NCBI GenBank assembly: GCA_963751695.1 | Contig: CAVVVP010000010.1 | Location: 558,001 to 622,000, forward strand | From: SZUA-22 sp963751695 | GTDB taxonomy: Bacteria; Bacteroidota; Ignavibacteria; Ignavibacteriales; Melioribacteraceae | Reading direction: 5' to 3' | DNA: 64,000 nt | Shown: piece by piece, positions 35,056 to 45,192 of the stretch | Numbering within the stretch: position 1 is the first letter of the stretch | Layout of the letters: each line of letters begins with the position of its first letter | Program-made: the position numbers and the translations under genes | Notes under the pieces: model-generated | Databases searched by the model: none | What the model was told of the DNA's origin: nothing | What the model saw: the letters and a program-made list of their open reading frames with translations, nothing else

Positions 35056-37935
35056 TTATCTTAACAAAATACATTTTCTTACATCCCTAAAATATTCCGT
35101 TTCCAGCTTATAAAAATATATTCCACTTGATAATTCGGAAGCATCAAATTTAATAGAATATGTACCTGGTGATTTATGAGTATCCATTAAAGTTTTTATT
35201 TCCTTTCCTAAAATGTTAAATATTGAAAGCTTTACATTGCTAGCACTTGGAATTGAAAACTGTATTGTTGTAGTTGGATTAAATGGATTCGGATAATTTT
35301 GATTTAAGCTATATTCGTTCGGAATATGATTTTCATTTTTGCTAACACTTGTGGTAGTATCAATTACAGAAAATTCACCTAGACTTGTATTAAAGATAGT
35401 TGAATTATCTTCACTAGTAATTTGAATTCTAAAATTCTCCCCTATTTGCAAATCCGTTGGGATATTCCATTCATAAGCTTGATAATTTCCAGCAATGGTG
35501 TCCAGAGAAAGAATGGTATTCTGATTTTGTAATAGATCGATATAAACGTTTCCCAAAATATTTGTTTCCCATCGAATTATTTCCGAATTACCACTTGCCC
35601 AGACTTCTCCCCCTTTGGGAACTACATTACTAATGAATGGACCTGTAATATTAAAACTCCAAACATCTGACCATTCACTTATTTTTGAATCAAGTACAGA
35701 ATTAACTCTCCAGTAGTATATTGAATTATTAGTCAGACCACCGATCGTTAAATCAGATAAATTCGTATTGGACTCTTTAATAATGGATGTGAAATTACTG
35801 TCAGTTGAAATCTGAACATTAAATAAATTGTACATTCCCTTACCTGTCCATCTTATCGTAATTGAATCCTGCAGTACTAATTTCTGTTTATTTTCGGGCT
35901 CGTACAAAATAGGTGTATTGTTTTCAACATCATCTACGGGTACTCCAAATACTATTTCACCAAATCCATTTAATGTTGTAATAAGTTCATTTTGAATACT
36001 ATCATAAGTTGTTGAGTGCGGGACAAATAATCCTTGATTGGGAAATTGACGATAATGAATAATTGTGTTTTCTGGATTTGTAATTTCTGGAAATTGTTCT
36101 AGGTCAATATGTAACTCAGCAGTTTGAGTATTTATGGCAAATCCTTCATAAATAATCGAGACAGGAAACACAGTAATATTATTATTTATAAATTCTGGTT
36201 TAACCGGTCCATATGGTAGACGTATAATTGTTACTTCATTATAGTCAGGACTAGGTAATAAAATATATTGTATTTCTACACCTGTTATTATTGATTCATT
36301 ATTAAATGAATATCGGCTTCCTTCTTTCACTTCAAAATTTGTAAAGCTTCGTTTATCAATTGAGCTTTTCCATGGGAATTTATAAGCACGATAAGCTAAT
36401 ACACCTTTTGGCAACGAAAATTCTAGTGCAATTGATCCATCTGCATGTACTTCCACAGCATTACGATACACAAATTGTGGATTTGGAACTCCATATCCAA
36501 TAAACCAACCTCCATCTTCCAATGTTTCGGCGTTACCAGCGGTAACACAGAAAATATTTCCATTTGGATATTTCCATTCATTTACCATAGTGGCAATCTT
36601 ATTTACTTCATCCAATTCGTATTCAACCGCTCTTGAATAAGGAAGTTGATGAAACTGACCATTATCAAACATGGTAATATTTCCGTTTGGTCTTCTACGA
36701 ATGTTGTGTTGTCTTGAGTGGTAATATGGAGCATTCTCCTCATGTTCACCAACAAATGTAAATTCACCTCTAGGACCTCCCATTCTCCACATAACTTCAC
36801 CAGTTTCCTTACTTATTTTCATAATTTCACTGTGGTTTCTAAAGGAGGCTAGTATGTTACCATCAATATCAACATCAAAAGCATTCAGTGTTCCATAGTT
36901 TATTCGGGCTACAGTCAAATCTAAATCGCTATCAGTAATTGGTATATAATCAATATTACGCCATTCAAATACAACGTTTTTTTCTTTATCTTGCTCTTGA
37001 ATAATATTTATTACTAATTGTGCATCCGTTTTACCACCTTCAACTATTTTACTCATATCATAAATAATTGTGTGGTAAGACATCATCATAACATGACCGT
37101 TAGGCAACATCTTGAATTCATGAAAATCAGTTATGTAACCATTTTTCATTTTAAAACTATCTACTACTGTTAGAGTACTATCCATTACAATATGCTGTAA
37201 TTCTTCACTTGGAAGAGGTACATTCAAAGAAAAATCGCCAAGAGCATATGTCAAAAGTCCATTTTGTTGAACTTGGAAATCAAATGGGGCACCATTGACC
37301 CTTACGGAATCTAAGATTTCTCCATTCTTATCCAGTATAAAAATGAAATTATCGTATTTAGCAGGAACGTTGCGATCCCACGTAGCCATGAATATATTCC
37401 CCTCCGCGGGATTATTGAGAGAGTCAATAGTTATTGGTGGAGCAGGTAGTAACGCATCCGTATTATCGGTTTTAAATAAATTTTGGGCAGGGTCTTCAAT
37501 TAGTGAAGTGGTATTACTAAAGGATGCATTTCTGATTTGTACGATCCCTATAGGGGCTGTTTGGAAATTAAACGAAAATTTAGGAATCTTGATTCCATCT
37601 AAAGTTTGTATCCCATCAGCTAAAATTACCGTAACATTTTCGTCACCAGCAAATTGTGTGTTTGGATTGAATACAATTGTTCTACCTCCATTTGATAAAA
37701 TCAATTCTCCAGTATGATGGCCACTCTTTGACCCCTCGACAGTTATGAACAGATCCTCTAAAGTGGATACATCAATTTCTCTAAAATGTTTCAAGATAAT
37801 ATTAGTCTCTATGTTCACCATGATTGATGATGGTTTAGGACTGATAAATTGATAAGGGTTCTCTGTTTGAGCAATTAAATTCGAAAACAAGGTGGGCAGC
37901 AAAAAAAATAATGAACAATTTCTAAAAAAATTCAT
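35056..37935 (-). CDS. Second ASST-like secreted propeller, one catalytic histidine replaced
   Basis: The 959-residue paralogue shares the signal peptide, Ig-like start and propeller (about 165-530). It then has a longer tail with fibronectin-type domains (about 690-785) and a sorting-type C-terminus (QNYPNPFNPTTTIQFSIP). His272 and His410 match the first copy. The H-x-N motif reads T-L-N (Thr349), so the histidine equivalent to His356 of Escherichia coli ASST is lost, while the Asn is kept. The protein may be non-catalytic or have changed chemistry, perhaps as a binding partner of the first copy. It lies 22 bp from the GH3 gene. Confidence 0.75.
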   Translation of the reverse strand: MNFFRNCSLFFLLPTLFSNLIAQTENPYQFISPKPSSIMVNIETNIILKHFREIDVSTLEDLFITVEGSKSGHHTGELILSNGGRTIVFNPNTQFAGDENVTVILADGIQTLDGIKIPKFSFNFQTAPIGIVQIRNASFSNTTSLIEDPAQNLFKTDNTDALLPAPPITIDSLNNPAEGNIFMATWDRNVPAKYDNFIFILDKNGEILDSVRVNGAPFDFQVQQNGLLTYALGDFSLNVPLPSEELQHIVMDSTLTVVDSFKMKNGYITDFHEFKMLPNGHVMMMSYHTIIYDMSKIVEGGKTDAQLVINIIQEQDKEKNVVFEWRNIDYIPITDSDLDLTVARINYGTLNAFDVDIDGNILASFRNHSEIMKISKETGEVMWRMGGPRGEFTFVGEHEENAPYYHSRQHNIRRRPNGNITMFDNGQFHQLPYSRAVEYELDEVNKIATMVNEWKYPNGNIFCVTAGNAETLEDGGWFIGYGVPNPQFVYRNAVEVHADGSIALEFSLPKGVLAYRAYKFPWKSSIDKRSFTNFEVKEGSRYSFNNESIITGVEIQYILLPSPDYNEVTIIRLPYGPVKPEFINNNITVFPVSIIYEGFAINTQTAELHIDLEQFPEITNPENTIIHYRQFPNQGLFVPHSTTYDSIQNELITTLNGFGEIVFGVPVDDVENNTPILYEPENKQKLVLQDSITIRWTGKGMYNLFNVQISTDSNFTSIIKESNTNLSDLTIGGLTNNSIYYWRVNSVLDSKISEWSDVWSFNITGPFISNVVPKGGEVWASGNSEIIRWETNILGNVYIDLLQNQNTILSLDTIAGNYQAYEWNIPTDLQIGENFRIQITSEDNSTIFNTSLGEFSVIDTTTSVSKNENHIPNEYSLNQNYPNPFNPTTTIQFSIPSASNVKLSIFNILGKEIKTLMDTHKSPGTYSIKFDASELSSGIYFYKLETEYFRDVRKCILLR

Positions 37936-37957
37936 AAAACCTCTATTATTTTTAATT

Positions 37958-40783
37958 TCACTTCAATAGTATCATCTTTTTAGTATCAATGAAAGTACCT
38001 GCTGTTAGCCTATAATAATATACTCCACTAGTTAAATTTTTCGCATTGAACTCAACTTTATATGTTCCAGGATTTTGGTACTCGCTTACCAGTTTGGTTA
38101 CAATCCTTCCTAAAACATCAAATACTTGTAACTTAACCATACTTGAGTTTTTGATCGAATAGCTAATTTTCGTTGTAGGATTAAATGGATTCAGATAATT
38201 TTGATTTAGAATATAATCTAAATTATTATGATTGTGATCCACATCTGTTGTAGTCGTCAAATCGAACCAGTTTAAATTAAATCCCCCTTTTTCGGCGTAT
38301 AGTCTTATTGTATATGTACCTGCTTCAAGATCAATTATGCTAGTTGTTGTATTCCAAGTTTGCCATCCACCTGTAATGGGTATATTTCTGTTGAGTTTTT
38401 CAGTTCCATCAACTAAAACTTTTAAAATCCCTCCACTACTCTCACTGGCAATACGAAAATTAATAAAGTATGATCCGGAAAACTGAATCTCACATTCATA
38501 ATCAAGCCAATCTCCATCATCTATCCAACCTACATTTAAACCACCTCCAAGATCACCGGTTCCCTCAGTTTGAATTCCATACATATCTGAATAGTCTTCA
38601 GCCTGAATTCGACCTGGTAAACTATGAGTCCCTTGGATATGGTTTAAATAGTTAATTACATCTACATCCTCGAAAATCTCTAAAGTTCCATTATCCTCTG
38701 ACGAAATATTTCCACCAGCATAGGATATCTTAATTAAATCATTTTTAACAACTTCATCTTTTAGTTCTAAAATGATAATGTTGTTATCGATTTTGCTAAG
38801 ATTATAATTTACAACTTGGATGTCTTCAGATTCATTTCTTGAGACCGAAAATTGAGCATCAGTATTACTTTCATTCGCCATTGATTTATTAAATGCAAGT
38901 TCAATATGAAGTCCATCTTCCGTAAGCAATCCAGATTGTAAAAGTGGAGATGATCCAACAACAGAATTATCATAAGATGATATCCCAAAATCGTAAGCAA
39001 ATAATGGATCGTAATTATCATCACCAAAATTTATTGGAATTTGATCCATTGATTTTGGCCACGTCAATGGTAACAGTCCTTTCGGTTGATAATCTCCCAC
39101 AAGTACCTGAACAATACCATCTCCTTCAGTACCTGGTAACCAAGCAGCTATAAATGCATCAGAATTATGAAGTACAGGATTTATAATCATTGGTCTACCA
39201 GATATAAGAATAGTGATCACCGGTTTACCCAAATTATTCAATTTTCTAACTAGCTTAATTTGATCTTTTTTAATCGTTAAATCATCGCTATCACCATTAC
39301 CTTCAGCGTAAGGTTCTTCTCCAATTACAACAATTATATAGTCAGCATCGTTATCCGCTTCATCAAAGTTTCCATCAGGATCATAAACATACTGGTTACT
39401 TGGAGCAATATTTTCTAATCCTTCCAGAATTGTTGTCCCCTCAGTTATATTTCCACTAGCTCCCTGCCATTGAATAGTCCATCCACCGCACTGAAAACCT
39501 AAATTATTAGCATGTTCGCCAGCTACAAGTATTTTTGAACCAAATTTCGGAAGCGGTAGGATATTATCATTTTTCTTCAATAGCACCATTGATTCTCTTA
39601 CACACTCTCTAGCCACTGAACGATGAGCTTCTGAACCAATCTTACTCAATAAACTTCTATCTGCATAGGGATTTTCAAACAAACCAAACTCAAACTTTAC
39701 TCTCAGTATTCTTGCTACTGCATCATCTATTCTTGCTTCAGAAACTTTTTCTTGTTGTACTAGCGATTTTAATGTTGTGAAGAATCCACTGTAATTATTG
39801 GGAACCATAACCATATCAATGCCAGCATTGATAGAAATTTCTACATCTGAGGTATAATCTCCGGGGATCTGATCAATGGCAGCCCAATCCGAAATAATCA
39901 ATCCATCAAATCCAAGTTCAGTTTTTAAGACATCAGTAAGTAAATACTTGTCCCCATGCAGCTTTGTACCATTCCAGCTATTATATGATGCCATAATGGT
40001 TCGTGTATTATTTTCAATAGCCGCAACGTATCCTGGTAAATGGATTGCTCGAAGTTCTTCCTCAGATACTTCAGTATTCCCTTGATCATCACCATTAGTA
40101 GTACCGCCATCCCCAATGTAATGCTTAGCACATGCTACAACGCTAGTTGGTGAATTCAAAGTATCATTTTGAAAGCCTAATACTGCTGGACCCGCTAATA
40201 ATTCTGTAAGTTCTGGAGTCTCTCCGAATCCTTCGTAGGTGCGCCCCCATCTTTCATCCCGAGGAACGGCGACACACGGTGCAAAAGTCCAATCAATCCC
40301 AGTTGCAGCTATTTCTACTGCTGTTATCCTTGAAGCTTGTTCGATTAATTTTGGATTTCTAGTAGCACCTAAACCAATATTATGAGGGAAAATAACTGCA
40401 CCTACCACATTGCTGTGCCCATGAACTGCATCAATACCATAAATTAAAGGAATTTCTAACCTAGACTGCATGGCTTTAAGTTGAAAAGAGTCGTACAAAT
40501 TGGCCCAATCTAAAGAAGAATTTCCAGAGGATGGATCTGAACCTCCGCCGCTCAAAATTGAGCCCAAATAATAATTATTGACGTCATCCATATTCTCTAT
40601 TGCCGCATTATCAGCCTGTGTCATCTGGCCGATTTTTTCATCAAGTGTCATCCGACTTAAGAGGTCATTTATGCGATCATCAATAGATGCATTCGGATCT
40701 TTGTATGTCGGAATTTGGGCAATGCTGGATACACTGTATAGAAATGCAATAACAAAAACGTATTTTATAAAACTTGGTTTCAT
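37958..40783 (-). CDS. GH3-family beta-glucosidase with CBM6 and sorting domain
   Basis: The 941-residue protein has a signal peptide and a complete GH3 two-domain core. The nucleophile is Asp299 (LIISDWAAID). Substrate-site motifs are A-C-A-K-H-Y-I-G-D-G and W-G-R-T-Y-E-G-F-G-E. A CBM6-like domain follows at about 725-855 (R-I-Q-A-E-D-Y, Y-I-N-F-R-I-A-S). A sorting-type C-terminus completes it, with a slightly changed core (NYLNPFNPTTKISYSI). The enzyme would release glucose or short sugars from beta-glucan ends outside the cell; related exo-beta-1,3/1,4-glucanases have this layout. It lies 65 bp from the GH16 gene. Confidence 0.94.
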   Translation of the reverse strand: MKPSFIKYVFVIAFLYSVSSIAQIPTYKDPNASIDDRINDLLSRMTLDEKIGQMTQADNAAIENMDDVNNYYLGSILSGGGSDPSSGNSSLDWANLYDSFQLKAMQSRLEIPLIYGIDAVHGHSNVVGAVIFPHNIGLGATRNPKLIEQASRITAVEIAATGIDWTFAPCVAVPRDERWGRTYEGFGETPELTELLAGPAVLGFQNDTLNSPTSVVACAKHYIGDGGTTNGDDQGNTEVSEEELRAIHLPGYVAAIENNTRTIMASYNSWNGTKLHGDKYLLTDVLKTELGFDGLIISDWAAIDQIPGDYTSDVEISINAGIDMVMVPNNYSGFFTTLKSLVQQEKVSEARIDDAVARILRVKFEFGLFENPYADRSLLSKIGSEAHRSVARECVRESMVLLKKNDNILPLPKFGSKILVAGEHANNLGFQCGGWTIQWQGASGNITEGTTILEGLENIAPSNQYVYDPDGNFDEADNDADYIIVVIGEEPYAEGNGDSDDLTIKKDQIKLVRKLNNLGKPVITILISGRPMIINPVLHNSDAFIAAWLPGTEGDGIVQVLVGDYQPKGLLPLTWPKSMDQIPINFGDDNYDPLFAYDFGISSYDNSVVGSSPLLQSGLLTEDGLHIELAFNKSMANESNTDAQFSVSRNESEDIQVVNYNLSKIDNNIIILELKDEVVKNDLIKISYAGGNISSEDNGTLEIFEDVDVINYLNHIQGTHSLPGRIQAEDYSDMYGIQTEGTGDLGGGLNVGWIDDGDWLDYECEIQFSGSYFINFRIASESSGGILKVLVDGTEKLNRNIPITGGWQTWNTTTSIIDLEAGTYTIRLYAEKGGFNLNWFDLTTTTDVDHNHNNLDYILNQNYLNPFNPTTKISYSIKNSSMVKLQVFDVLGRIVTKLVSEYQNPGTYKVEFNAKNLTSGVYYYRLTAGTFIDTKKMILLK

Positions 40784-40848
40784 AGGTCTCGCATTATTAT
40801 TTGTTATCGAATTTCGATCTAATTTATCCTGATTCTGTCAGAGTATTG

Positions 40849-41694
40849 TTATTCTGATTTTTCATAGACCCGTGCATAATCAACATCCATTTTGACAGGG
40901 AACATTGAGTTATCAATTCCTTGTACGCCACCCCAACTTCCTCCGATTGCAATATTCATAATCAAATGAAATCTTTTATCAAAGGGCCATTCTCGAAATG
41001 ATTTATTCTCATTATTGAAAGTAAAATATTTATTATCATCAACATAAAAGTCTATTTTTTCTTCGTCCCATTCAATAGCATAGATATGAAATTCACTAAA
41101 AGCTGTTGGGATTTTTAATTGACTTCCTACTTGAGTTCCAATTTTGTGATTATAGGCTTCCGTGTGAACTGTCCCATGAATTACAGTTGGATCATATCCT
41201 ACATGCTCCATTATATCAATTTCACCACTCGATGGCCATCCACCATAAACCCAATCTGTTGGAAGCATCCAAATGGCTGGCCACGTACCTCGACCCGTTG
41301 GTAATTTGGCCTTAACTTCTATTCGTCCATATTTCCAATCACCTTTATATCTTGTGACAACTCTGGCAGATGTATAATTGATTGTCACATTTTCATAGTA
41401 GTGAGCTTCGATTGTCATTTTACCGTTATTAACTCTAACATTTACAGAATCATTTGTATAGTATTGACTCTCGTTGTTCCCCCAACCATCGCCGCCAATG
41501 TCATAATCCCATTTAGCATCATCTAGTGCACCGTCATAATTAAATTCGTCATTCCAGACTAATTCATATCCTTCAATTTCAAGGGAATCCTTTACCCCAT
41601 TCCCTGGATCAGTAATTGATTCCTCCCCACCACAACTCATTGAATACAATCCGAGTGTCAGAACTAAGTATGTAATTAAACTATAGTTTTTCAT
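40849..41694 (-). CDS. GH16 laminarinase-type endo-beta-glucanase lipoprotein
   Basis: The 281-residue protein has a lipobox ending LYSMSC. A GH16 domain follows with the catalytic signature E-I-D-I-M-E at Glu158, Asp160 and Glu163. The extra Met between Asp and Glu is the bulged form seen in laminarinases (GH16_3) rather than in lichenases. Other landmarks are W-N-D-E-F, G-R-I-E-V-K-A-K-L-P and W-P-A-I-W-M-L-P. It should cut internal beta-1,3 links of laminarin-like glucans at the surface. The gene is 36 bp downstream of the phosphorylase gene. Confidence 0.95.
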   Translation of the reverse strand: MKNYSLITYLVLTLGLYSMSCGGEESITDPGNGVKDSLEIEGYELVWNDEFNYDGALDDAKWDYDIGGDGWGNNESQYYTNDSVNVRVNNGKMTIEAHYYENVTINYTSARVVTRYKGDWKYGRIEVKAKLPTGRGTWPAIWMLPTDWVYGGWPSSGEIDIMEHVGYDPTVIHGTVHTEAYNHKIGTQVGSQLKIPTAFSEFHIYAIEWDEEKIDFYVDDNKYFTFNNENKSFREWPFDKRFHLIMNIAIGGSWGGVQGIDNSMFPVKMDVDYARVYEKSE

Positions 41695-41730
41695 TTTTTA
41701 CCACTTTGATTTTTTTAATATAATTCTTTC

Positions 41731-44700
41731 CTAAATCTTAATATTAACTTCAAGCATTTTAATTCTTCCATCTCTCCTGAAAATTGATTCACTATCTATA
41801 CTACTCACACTAAGAGAATCATTTTTAAGAATCTCACCATTTCCGTAAATGATTTTTAATGATTCAACTTCAGATATATTATAAATGATAGGAACTTGAC
41901 AGTATGTATAAGCCAGAGAATTCTTGTCTAGGATTATTTCTTTTATTTCATTTGATACATCGTAGTATGAAAAATGTTCCATATTCACCAAAAACTCCCT
42001 TTTATCTAATAGCGATGGGTTGAATTTTATCTTACCATTTTTTAGACTAACTCCTAATTCACCGTATCTTGAAATAATATCTTCCTTAACTTGACCTGTC
42101 ATTCCAGGTTGCTGGACTCCTGAGAAACTTGGTGTATGCGAATATGGATCTGTTGGAAACGCTCCATAATCTTCAGGAGACTTTTTAACTCCGACACCAT
42201 CCTTTATTTCGAAATAGAAATTTTTGAGCAATTCTAGTTCATCCTTGTTTGCATCCATTTTTACAGCTAGACAGAATACTTCTTGTACAGCTAAAACTAA
42301 TTTCGATACCATATGCCAATAGATACTCCCAAGACCTTCATACTTATAAAACGTACCAGATCTTCCTGTAAATGCTTTATGATTAAAAATAGATTCATAA
42401 ATAGCTAGAATCTGATTCCTCTCTTTTTCAATATCAATATTTGAATAACTCACACACTCCAATCTATTTTTGAGTACTTGTGCATTTCGTATTTCCGGAG
42501 AAAAATGTGCTTGACCCTCTTCATCTTGGATAACAATATCAGAATACCCGTCACTCACTAATTTTTGTAATAATTCCGATGAATTGAATTTACCTTTTGG
42601 GATGTTATTTCTGTCAACAAAATACGGTAATTGCCTATCTGGGTAAAGTATGTAACTATTCTGATCTTCTCTATATAATTTACTATTTCTTAGTGCAGTT
42701 AAAAGTTCGATTGACTCTTTGGAGGATAAATACCCAGAACTTAAAACAGCAACTTGACCTTCCAACATTTCATACAAATGCGATACTTTAATTTCATCAT
42801 TCTCTAATATCATAATGTTATAAGAATGGTATAATCCATCAGATCTGCGGTTGAATTTTATAGTATAATCAAGGTAGTCTAAAACTAAATTGAGGAAATC
42901 TAAAATTGACTGATTTAATACTTCCTTTTTAGTTGCTGAAAAATCTTTATAAATTTTCTCTCGGAAAATCGAACCAGCGCCCCCAAGCTGATCTACAATA
43001 ATTTTTCTCTGTTCATTAGATAATTTTCCATTTAGTAAATCCTTGTTATCATTAAGATTTTGCGAAATTTCGTTGAATAAATAAAGGACATCCTCAGAAA
43101 TAGAAATTTCTTTTGAATCAAGATCATTAAATAATTGCTGACAAAATACTACGAAACGGCGAACATAATATAGCGTAACCATTGAAATCCCATTACCCAC
43201 CAATGCATTATTTGCATCATTCCATTCAGGTCGCTGAGTATTCATCCAAATACCACCATCAGGTATAAAGTTGCTCAATTTTGATAGAAGAGTTACTAAC
43301 AGTTTTTCGGCTAAAGTAACTTGAATTAGCTTATCATCTTTATCAAAAAGATATTTTCCGTCTGTACCAATTTCTTCTTCTCTCTTTTTAATCTCCCCAT
43401 CTAATGAGTTGTCGTATACTATCGTGTCATGTGGATTAGAGAGTAATTCTTCGTAGCTTTTAATTTTATAGGGTATATTCGCAAATGCATAGAGCTCTTT
43501 TAATAATCTTTCTTTCAGTAATGCTGGATTATAATTATTGAATTGCTCTAACAATTTAAGCAGATAAATGATTTGGTGGTCTCCCCAATACCCGATATTT
43601 GACCACGGCATGTCTGGCTCAGGGACTTCCCAATCAAATCCATCTCTTGTTACTCGATACGGATTGTATCCATCAGCAGTACTTGCATTAAGGAACTTAG
43701 TAACCATTGAGTCTATGTAAGATGGGTAAGAGATTGATAGCGCTTCCCAATTCTGAAAGATATCACGCCAATTACCTTGATAATTTAATATTTTTTCGTT
43801 TTTATCATTTTTAATATCTATCGAAAATCTATTCCAAGGTCGGCTGGGATCTCCATGCCTTCGACTAAATATAAGGGGTAAATATTCGAGTGTGATTTTT
43901 TCCAATCTCGTATCACTAAGCTTTTGACTTTGACTTATGAAATCAAAATAAGATAAATTTTTGGGAAGTTTTTCAAAGTAATCCTTATGCGTATTATAGA
44001 GTGATGTATTTGCTCCCTTGAGAAAAAGAATAAAGTCATTTTTATCGATTGTATAAGAATCATCAAAGATTCCACCGCGCATGCAATTAAAAAGAACATT
44101 TGAAAAGTGTCTCGAAGTGCCCAATTTATCGTTACTTAACTGAAGTCCATCTGAAGATGCGACTATTTCAATTAAATTTTTTGTCCCAAGTTTAATATCT
44201 TCTTTAACGTGATTTATTATTTCTACATTATTCTTTATTAGGTTCTCAATTTTTATAATGTCAGTAATATCTTTATTAACATCAGCGGCGAAATACCACT
44301 CATGAGAAACATCATTTTCTACTTTGAAAGTACTATTAATAAAGTAGGCTCCTTTTGCAGCTCTTATATCCGCTTCATTTGTAATTTCAATGCCAGTTCT
44401 AAATTCCTTAATCTGACGAGAAGACAATAAATAGTTACTAACTGGTATTCCTGATGACCAAGCTATTGTGGCTCTTAGTGATTCACTTGGCTCTGCTCTA
44501 TCAGTCGGAATTGAGCTAAGTAAGAAAACACTAATTCCGTAATCATTAATTAATTCATTCTTTTTATAACCATCTGCAAGTGTACTGTATTCATTTTGAA
44601 ATTGCTGGTATAACCCAGAAGGTAGAATATTTTGAATGCCGTCAAGAATTTCTACTTCTACATCTTGTTGAGAGGTATTTCTTATTTTGGATTTTTTAAT

Positions 44701-45177
44701 AAACCCAAATTTTTCACTGTTGGTCCAACTGTATTGAAAAGTTAGTTCCAAATCTTCATTGATTTCTTCATAAAGAATTTTATTACCAGGAATGTTTTTG
44801 TAAATATTCCGGGTTATCATATAACTTCCTTCCCAGTTTTCTGAAAATGGTTCCCACAAATATTTTTTATCACCATCATGGACATGAATTATTGTTTTAC
44901 TTCCGGTTGTGTGATGAGAAGAATGAATAACATCGTCATTGTAGTATGGGAAAAGTGCGTTATCCGGATTTCTTCTTCCGGCAGTTAAACCGCCATTGCT
45001 TGAAATAAACATCCAATGATCTGAGCTGCTAATGATACTGATGAAGAATGGATCCATTTTTTCATAATTTGATATTTTGTAGAAAATTTCCCCATCAATC
45101 TCAGTGTAATCTCCCCTTACCTTTTTATTGTCATGATGCAACTGGTTTTTTCCAATATATATTGATTTACCTTGCAT
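41731..45177 (-). CDS. Cytoplasmic beta-glucan oligosaccharide phosphorylase (GH94/GH149/GH161-like)
   Basis: The 1148-residue protein has no signal peptide. An N-terminal beta-sandwich precedes an (alpha/alpha)6 barrel typical of the GH94 clan. R-H-G-D-P-S-R-P-W-N-R-F and N-W-R-D-I-F-Q-N-W-E-A-L mark the catalytic half. The likely general acid is Asp654 in R-P-E-W-N-D-A-N-N-A-L. Length above 1100 residues and the laminarinase setting favour the beta-1,3-glucan phosphorylase families (GH149 or GH161) over 800-residue cellobiose phosphorylases. It would split imported oligosaccharides with phosphate to give glucose-1-phosphate, saving ATP. It is flanked by GH16 (36 bp) and GH17 (15 bp) genes. 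Confidence 0.82.
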   Translation of the reverse strand: MQGKSIYIGKNQLHHDNKKVRGDYTEIDGEIFYKISNYEKMDPFFISIISSSDHWMFISSNGGLTAGRRNPDNALFPYYNDDVIHSSHHTTGSKTIIHVHDGDKKYLWEPFSENWEGSYMITRNIYKNIPGNKILYEEINEDLELTFQYSWTNSEKFGFIKKSKIRNTSQQDVEVEILDGIQNILPSGLYQQFQNEYSTLADGYKKNELINDYGISVFLLSSIPTDRAEPSESLRATIAWSSGIPVSNYLLSSRQIKEFRTGIEITNEADIRAAKGAYFINSTFKVENDVSHEWYFAADVNKDITDIIKIENLIKNNVEIINHVKEDIKLGTKNLIEIVASSDGLQLSNDKLGTSRHFSNVLFNCMRGGIFDDSYTIDKNDFILFLKGANTSLYNTHKDYFEKLPKNLSYFDFISQSQKLSDTRLEKITLEYLPLIFSRRHGDPSRPWNRFSIDIKNDKNEKILNYQGNWRDIFQNWEALSISYPSYIDSMVTKFLNASTADGYNPYRVTRDGFDWEVPEPDMPWSNIGYWGDHQIIYLLKLLEQFNNYNPALLKERLLKELYAFANIPYKIKSYEELLSNPHDTIVYDNSLDGEIKKREEEIGTDGKYLFDKDDKLIQVTLAEKLLVTLLSKLSNFIPDGGIWMNTQRPEWNDANNALVGNGISMVTLYYVRRFVVFCQQLFNDLDSKEISISEDVLYLFNEISQNLNDNKDLLNGKLSNEQRKIIVDQLGGAGSIFREKIYKDFSATKKEVLNQSILDFLNLVLDYLDYTIKFNRRSDGLYHSYNIMILENDEIKVSHLYEMLEGQVAVLSSGYLSSKESIELLTALRNSKLYREDQNSYILYPDRQLPYFVDRNNIPKGKFNSSELLQKLVSDGYSDIVIQDEEGQAHFSPEIRNAQVLKNRLECVSYSNIDIEKERNQILAIYESIFNHKAFTGRSGTFYKYEGLGSIYWHMVSKLVLAVQEVFCLAVKMDANKDELELLKNFYFEIKDGVGVKKSPEDYGAFPTDPYSHTPSFSGVQQPGMTGQVKEDIISRYGELGVSLKNGKIKFNPSLLDKREFLVNMEHFSYYDVSNEIKEIILDKNSLAYTYCQVPIIYNISEVESLKIIYGNGEILKNDSLSVSSIDSESIFRRDGRIKMLEVNIKI

Positions 45178-45192
45178 ATTTTCACCGTTCCC

